Positions 4,936 through 6,780 of a stretch of DNA of 6,780 bases are shown one piece after another. The stretch comes from SIG588 sp045533175. GTDB taxonomy: Bacteria > Bacillota > Clostridia > Oscillospirales > Acutalibacteraceae. Below the pieces are notes generated by a model, which saw nothing but the letters and a program-made list of their open reading frames with translations, was not told where the DNA came from and did no database searches. Each line of letters begins with the position of its first letter. Position 1 is the stretch's first letter. Position numbers and translations under genes: made by a program. The stretch covers positions 1-6,780 of the forward strand of contig JAZSHJ010000122.1 of assembly GCA_045533175.1 (NCBI GenBank), given 5' to 3'.

Positions 4936-6462
4936 TTACAGGCTCTTTTCGATCATGGTTTCGCCATCCATGTCCGCCGGCTGTTCCACACCCAGCATGG
5001 TGAGCATGGTGGGCGCGATGTCCGCCAGACGGCCGTGCGTCTGACGCAGGGTGCAAGGGTATCCCACCACACAGAACGGCACCGGGAAGGTGGTGTGCGC
5101 CGTGAACGGGCTGCCGTCCGGCTCGTACATCTTATCCGCATTGCCGTGATCCGCCGTGATGATGGCGCTGCCGCCCATCTTCAAAGTGGCATCGATCACG
5201 CGGCCGACGCATTCGTCCACCGCCTGCACCGCCGCGACCGCTGCATCGAACACTCCCGTGTGGCCGACCATATCGCAGTTTGCGTAGTTCAGGATGATAA
5301 CGTCGTATTTGCCCGATTCAATGCGCTTCACCGCTTCTTCGCACACGGGATACGCACTCATTTCGGGTTGCAGATCGAAGGTGGGCACGTCGGGCGACTG
5401 GATCAGCACGCGATCCTCCCCTTCAAACACGCGCTCTTCACCGCCGTTGAAGAAGAAGGTGACGTGCGCATATTTCTGCGTTTCCGCAATGCGCAACTGT
5501 GTGAGACCGTTACGGCTCAACACTTCGCCCATCGTCATGGTGAGTTCCTGCGGGGGGAACGCGACCGACACGTTCGGCATGGTGGCATCGTACTGCGTCA
5601 TGCACACGAAGTTCAGCGGGAACATGCCACGGCGGCGTTCAAACCCGTCGAACGCTTCATCCACAAACGCGCGGGTGATCTGACGCGCACGGTCGGGACG
5701 GAAGTTGAAGAACACCACGCTGTCATTTTCACCGATGGTACCGTCTTTATCGATGACGGTAGGCACCACAAATTCGTCGGTAACACCCGCTTCGTAGGAT
5801 GCTTTCATCGCTTCCACGGGGCAGGCGGCTTCGTTGCCTTCGCCGTACACCATCGCGGCATACGCCTTTACCACGCGATCCCACGCAAAGTCACGATCCA
5901 TCGCATAGTAACGGCCGCAAACGGTGGCCACTTTACCCACGCCGATTTCCGCCATCTTATCGCACAGCGCCTGCATAAAGTCCACACCGGAAGAGGGCGG
6001 CACGTCGCGGCCGTCCATCAATGCGTGAACGTATACCTTTTCGAGGCCGTGGCGCTTTGCCAACTCAAGCAGACCGTAAAGATGCTCGTTGTGGCTGTGC
6101 ACGCCGCCGTCCGACAGCAAACCCATTAAGTGAAGTGCCGTGCCGTTCTTTTTGCAGTTTTCCACCGCACCGAGCAGGGCGGGGTTTTGGAAGAAATCAC
6201 CGTCGGTGATGGATTTGGAGATCTTCACCAGCATCTGGTACACCACACGGCCCGCGCCGATGTTGGTGTGTCCCACTTCGCTGTTGCCCATCTGCCCATC
6301 CGGCAGACCGACATCCAAACCCGAAGCGCCGATGGTGGTGGTGGGATTTTCAGCAAACAGCGCATTCAGACGCGGCGTATTCGCCGCCTTGATGGCGTTA
6401 CCGTAGGTCGCATCGTTGATGCCGAAGCCATCCATGATCACGAGGGTAAGCGGTTTTTTCAT
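4936..6462 (-). CDS. gpmI: 2,3-bisphosphoglycerate-independent phosphoglycerate mutase
   Basis: A 508-residue enzyme, the usual GpmI length, that interconverts 3- and 2-phosphoglycerate in lower glycolysis in the cytosol using two manganese ions. Metal and catalytic residues of the alkaline-phosphatase superfamily fold are visible: Asp11 in MDGFG, the phosphorylated Ser61 in MGNSEVGHTNIGAGR, His122 in DGGVHSH, Asp151-Arg152 region RDVPP, FRPDRAR (254-260), Asp397 and His401 in NYANCDMVGHTG, Asp438 and His439 in ADHGNAD, and His456. The ATG at 6462 is chosen because MKKPLTLVIMDGFG is the normal family N-terminus and an AAAGGA site lies about nine bases upstream. An in-frame ATG at 6495 would add eleven basic residues, swallow that site and sit inside a hairpin. 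The gene follows tpiA by 69 bases on the same strand, a standard glycolytic operon order, and is followed by a strong terminator. Confidence 0.97.
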   Translation of the reverse strand: MKKPLTLVIMDGFGINDATYGNAIKAANTPRLNALFAENPTTTIGASGLDVGLPDGQMGNSEVGHTNIGAGRVVYQMLVKISKSITDGDFFQNPALLGAVENCKKNGTALHLMGLLSDGGVHSHNEHLYGLLELAKRHGLEKVYVHALMDGRDVPPSSGVDFMQALCDKMAEIGVGKVATVCGRYYAMDRDFAWDRVVKAYAAMVYGEGNEAACPVEAMKASYEAGVTDEFVVPTVIDKDGTIGENDSVVFFNFRPDRARQITRAFVDEAFDGFERRRGMFPLNFVCMTQYDATMPNVSVAFPPQELTMTMGEVLSRNGLTQLRIAETQKYAHVTFFFNGGEERVFEGEDRVLIQSPDVPTFDLQPEMSAYPVCEEAVKRIESGKYDVIILNYANCDMVGHTGVFDAAVAAVQAVDECVGRVIDATLKMGGSAIITADHGNADKMYEPDGSPFTAHTTFPVPFCVVGYPCTLRQTHGRLADIAPTMLTMLGVEQPADMDGETMIEKSL

Positions 6463-6471
6463 TCTTTTCCG

Positions 6472-6478
6472 TCCTTTC
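6472..6478 (-). promoter_or_regulatory. Ribosome binding site that fixes the gpmI start
   Basis: On the minus strand GAAAGGA (6478-6472) precedes the ATG at 6462 by about nine bases. It supports 6462 rather than the upstream in-frame ATG at 6495. Confidence 0.7.
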
Positions 6479-6486
6479 TTGAAACC

Positions 6487-6514
6487 AAAACCCACCGTTC
6501 GGGCGGTGGGTTTT
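6487..6514 (-). terminator. Intercistronic terminator-like hairpin between tpiA and gpmI
   Basis: AAAACCCACCG (6487-6497) pairs perfectly with CGGTGGGTTTT (6504-6514), and two G-T wobbles extend the stem towards a minimal loop. Read on minus it ends in TTTTGGTTTC. It has the form of an intrinsic terminator but lies inside the probable tpiA-gpmI operon, with only 24 bases between it and the gpmI start. It may act as a leaky terminator that lowers gpmI expression, or as an RNA-processing and stability element. Confidence 0.7.
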
Positions 6515-6531
6515 GAGAAACGTACAATTCC

Positions 6532-6780
6532 TTATTTCGCCGCAGCGACGATCACGGAGAAGTCCGCCGCTTTCAGCGACGCACCACCGATCAAACCGCC
6601 GTCCACATCGGAGCAAGCAAGCAGTTCCACCGCATTGCCCGCGTTCATCGAACCACCGTACTGCACCGTCACGGCATCCGCCACAGCCCGGTCATACAGA
6701 CCGGCCACCGTGCGGCGGATCATGGCGCACACTTCGTTCGCCTGTTCGGCCGTCGCGGTGCGACCGGTACCGATCGCCCA
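6532..6780 (-). CDS. tpiA: Triosephosphate isomerase, C-terminal part (runs off the window)
   Basis: The last 82 residues of triosephosphate isomerase, about a third of the normal length of roughly 250; the 5' part lies beyond the right edge. The visible part starts in the mobile catalytic loop with WAIGTGRTAT, just after the expected catalytic glutamate, which is outside the window. It continues with the phosphate-binding segments YGGSMNAGNA and DGGLIGGASL and ends at a TAA (6534-6532). The enzyme interconverts dihydroxyacetone phosphate and glyceraldehyde 3-phosphate in glycolysis. It precedes gpmI on the same strand, consistent with a gap-pgk-tpiA-gpmI type operon whose earlier genes would lie to the right. 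The frame is open throughout with no sign of damage. Confidence 0.95.
   Translation of the reverse strand, partial: WAIGTGRTATAEQANEVCAMIRRTVAGLYDRAVADAVTVQYGGSMNAGNAVELLACSDVDGGLIGGASLKAADFSVIVAAAK

Noticed and set aside
4915..6129. A 404-codon open frame antisense to gpmI
   Set aside because: It has the same shadow pattern: a His/Arg-rich translation with no motif, opposite a fully conserved GpmI, and it starts inside the operon terminator.
1..6780. CRISPR array, insertion sequence, prophage, toxin-antitoxin or biosynthetic cluster
   Set aside because: No spaced direct repeats, transposase, integrase or paired small genes were found. All the larger open frames either match ordinary families or are shadows of them.

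Overview
The window looks like chromosomal DNA from an anaerobic Firmicute, probably a moderately GC-rich Clostridia member such as an Oscillospirales/Ruminococcaceae-type gut bacterium. This is an inference from four things: a PerR-type repressor beside a 'reverse' rubrerythrin, strong AGGAGG-type ribosome binding sites, TTGACA/TATAAT promoters, and cofactor-independent phosphoglycerate mutase encoded after triosephosphate isomerase. No rRNA or other marker is present to fix the taxon.

Layout. (1) Positions 5-1063, plus strand: a two-gene peroxide-defence unit (perR-like regulator, then reverse rubrerythrin) closed by a strong intrinsic terminator. (2) Positions 1064-1878, plus strand: a visibly AT-richer segment with a consensus extended -10 promoter, a long leader containing a perfect 12-bp inverted repeat, and a gene for an XRE-type DNA-binding protein carrying two membrane segments and a C-terminal zinc ribbon. 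(3) Positions 1879-2076: a convergent intergenic region with two strong hairpins that end transcription from both sides. (4) Positions 2077-4847, minus strand: a monocistronic, apparently cytosolic GH38 alpha-mannosidase with its own TTGACA promoter. (5) Positions 4884-6780, minus strand: the end of a glycolytic operon, tpiA (partial, running off the right edge) followed by gpmI and a terminator. A GC-rich hairpin with a T-run lies between tpiA and gpmI.

How the parts work together. PerR senses peroxide through iron and normally represses reductive peroxide-scavenging genes such as the adjacent rubrerythrin. TpiA and GpmI serve lower glycolysis. The mannosidase would release mannose from imported oligosaccharides or glycosides, feeding the same pathway after isomerisation. 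The XRE-membrane-zinc-ribbon protein is the only gene of unclear role. It and its leader are the most interesting part of the window. I see no CRISPR array, tRNA, rRNA, insertion sequence or phage gene, and most of the window is ordinary core or accessory metabolism.
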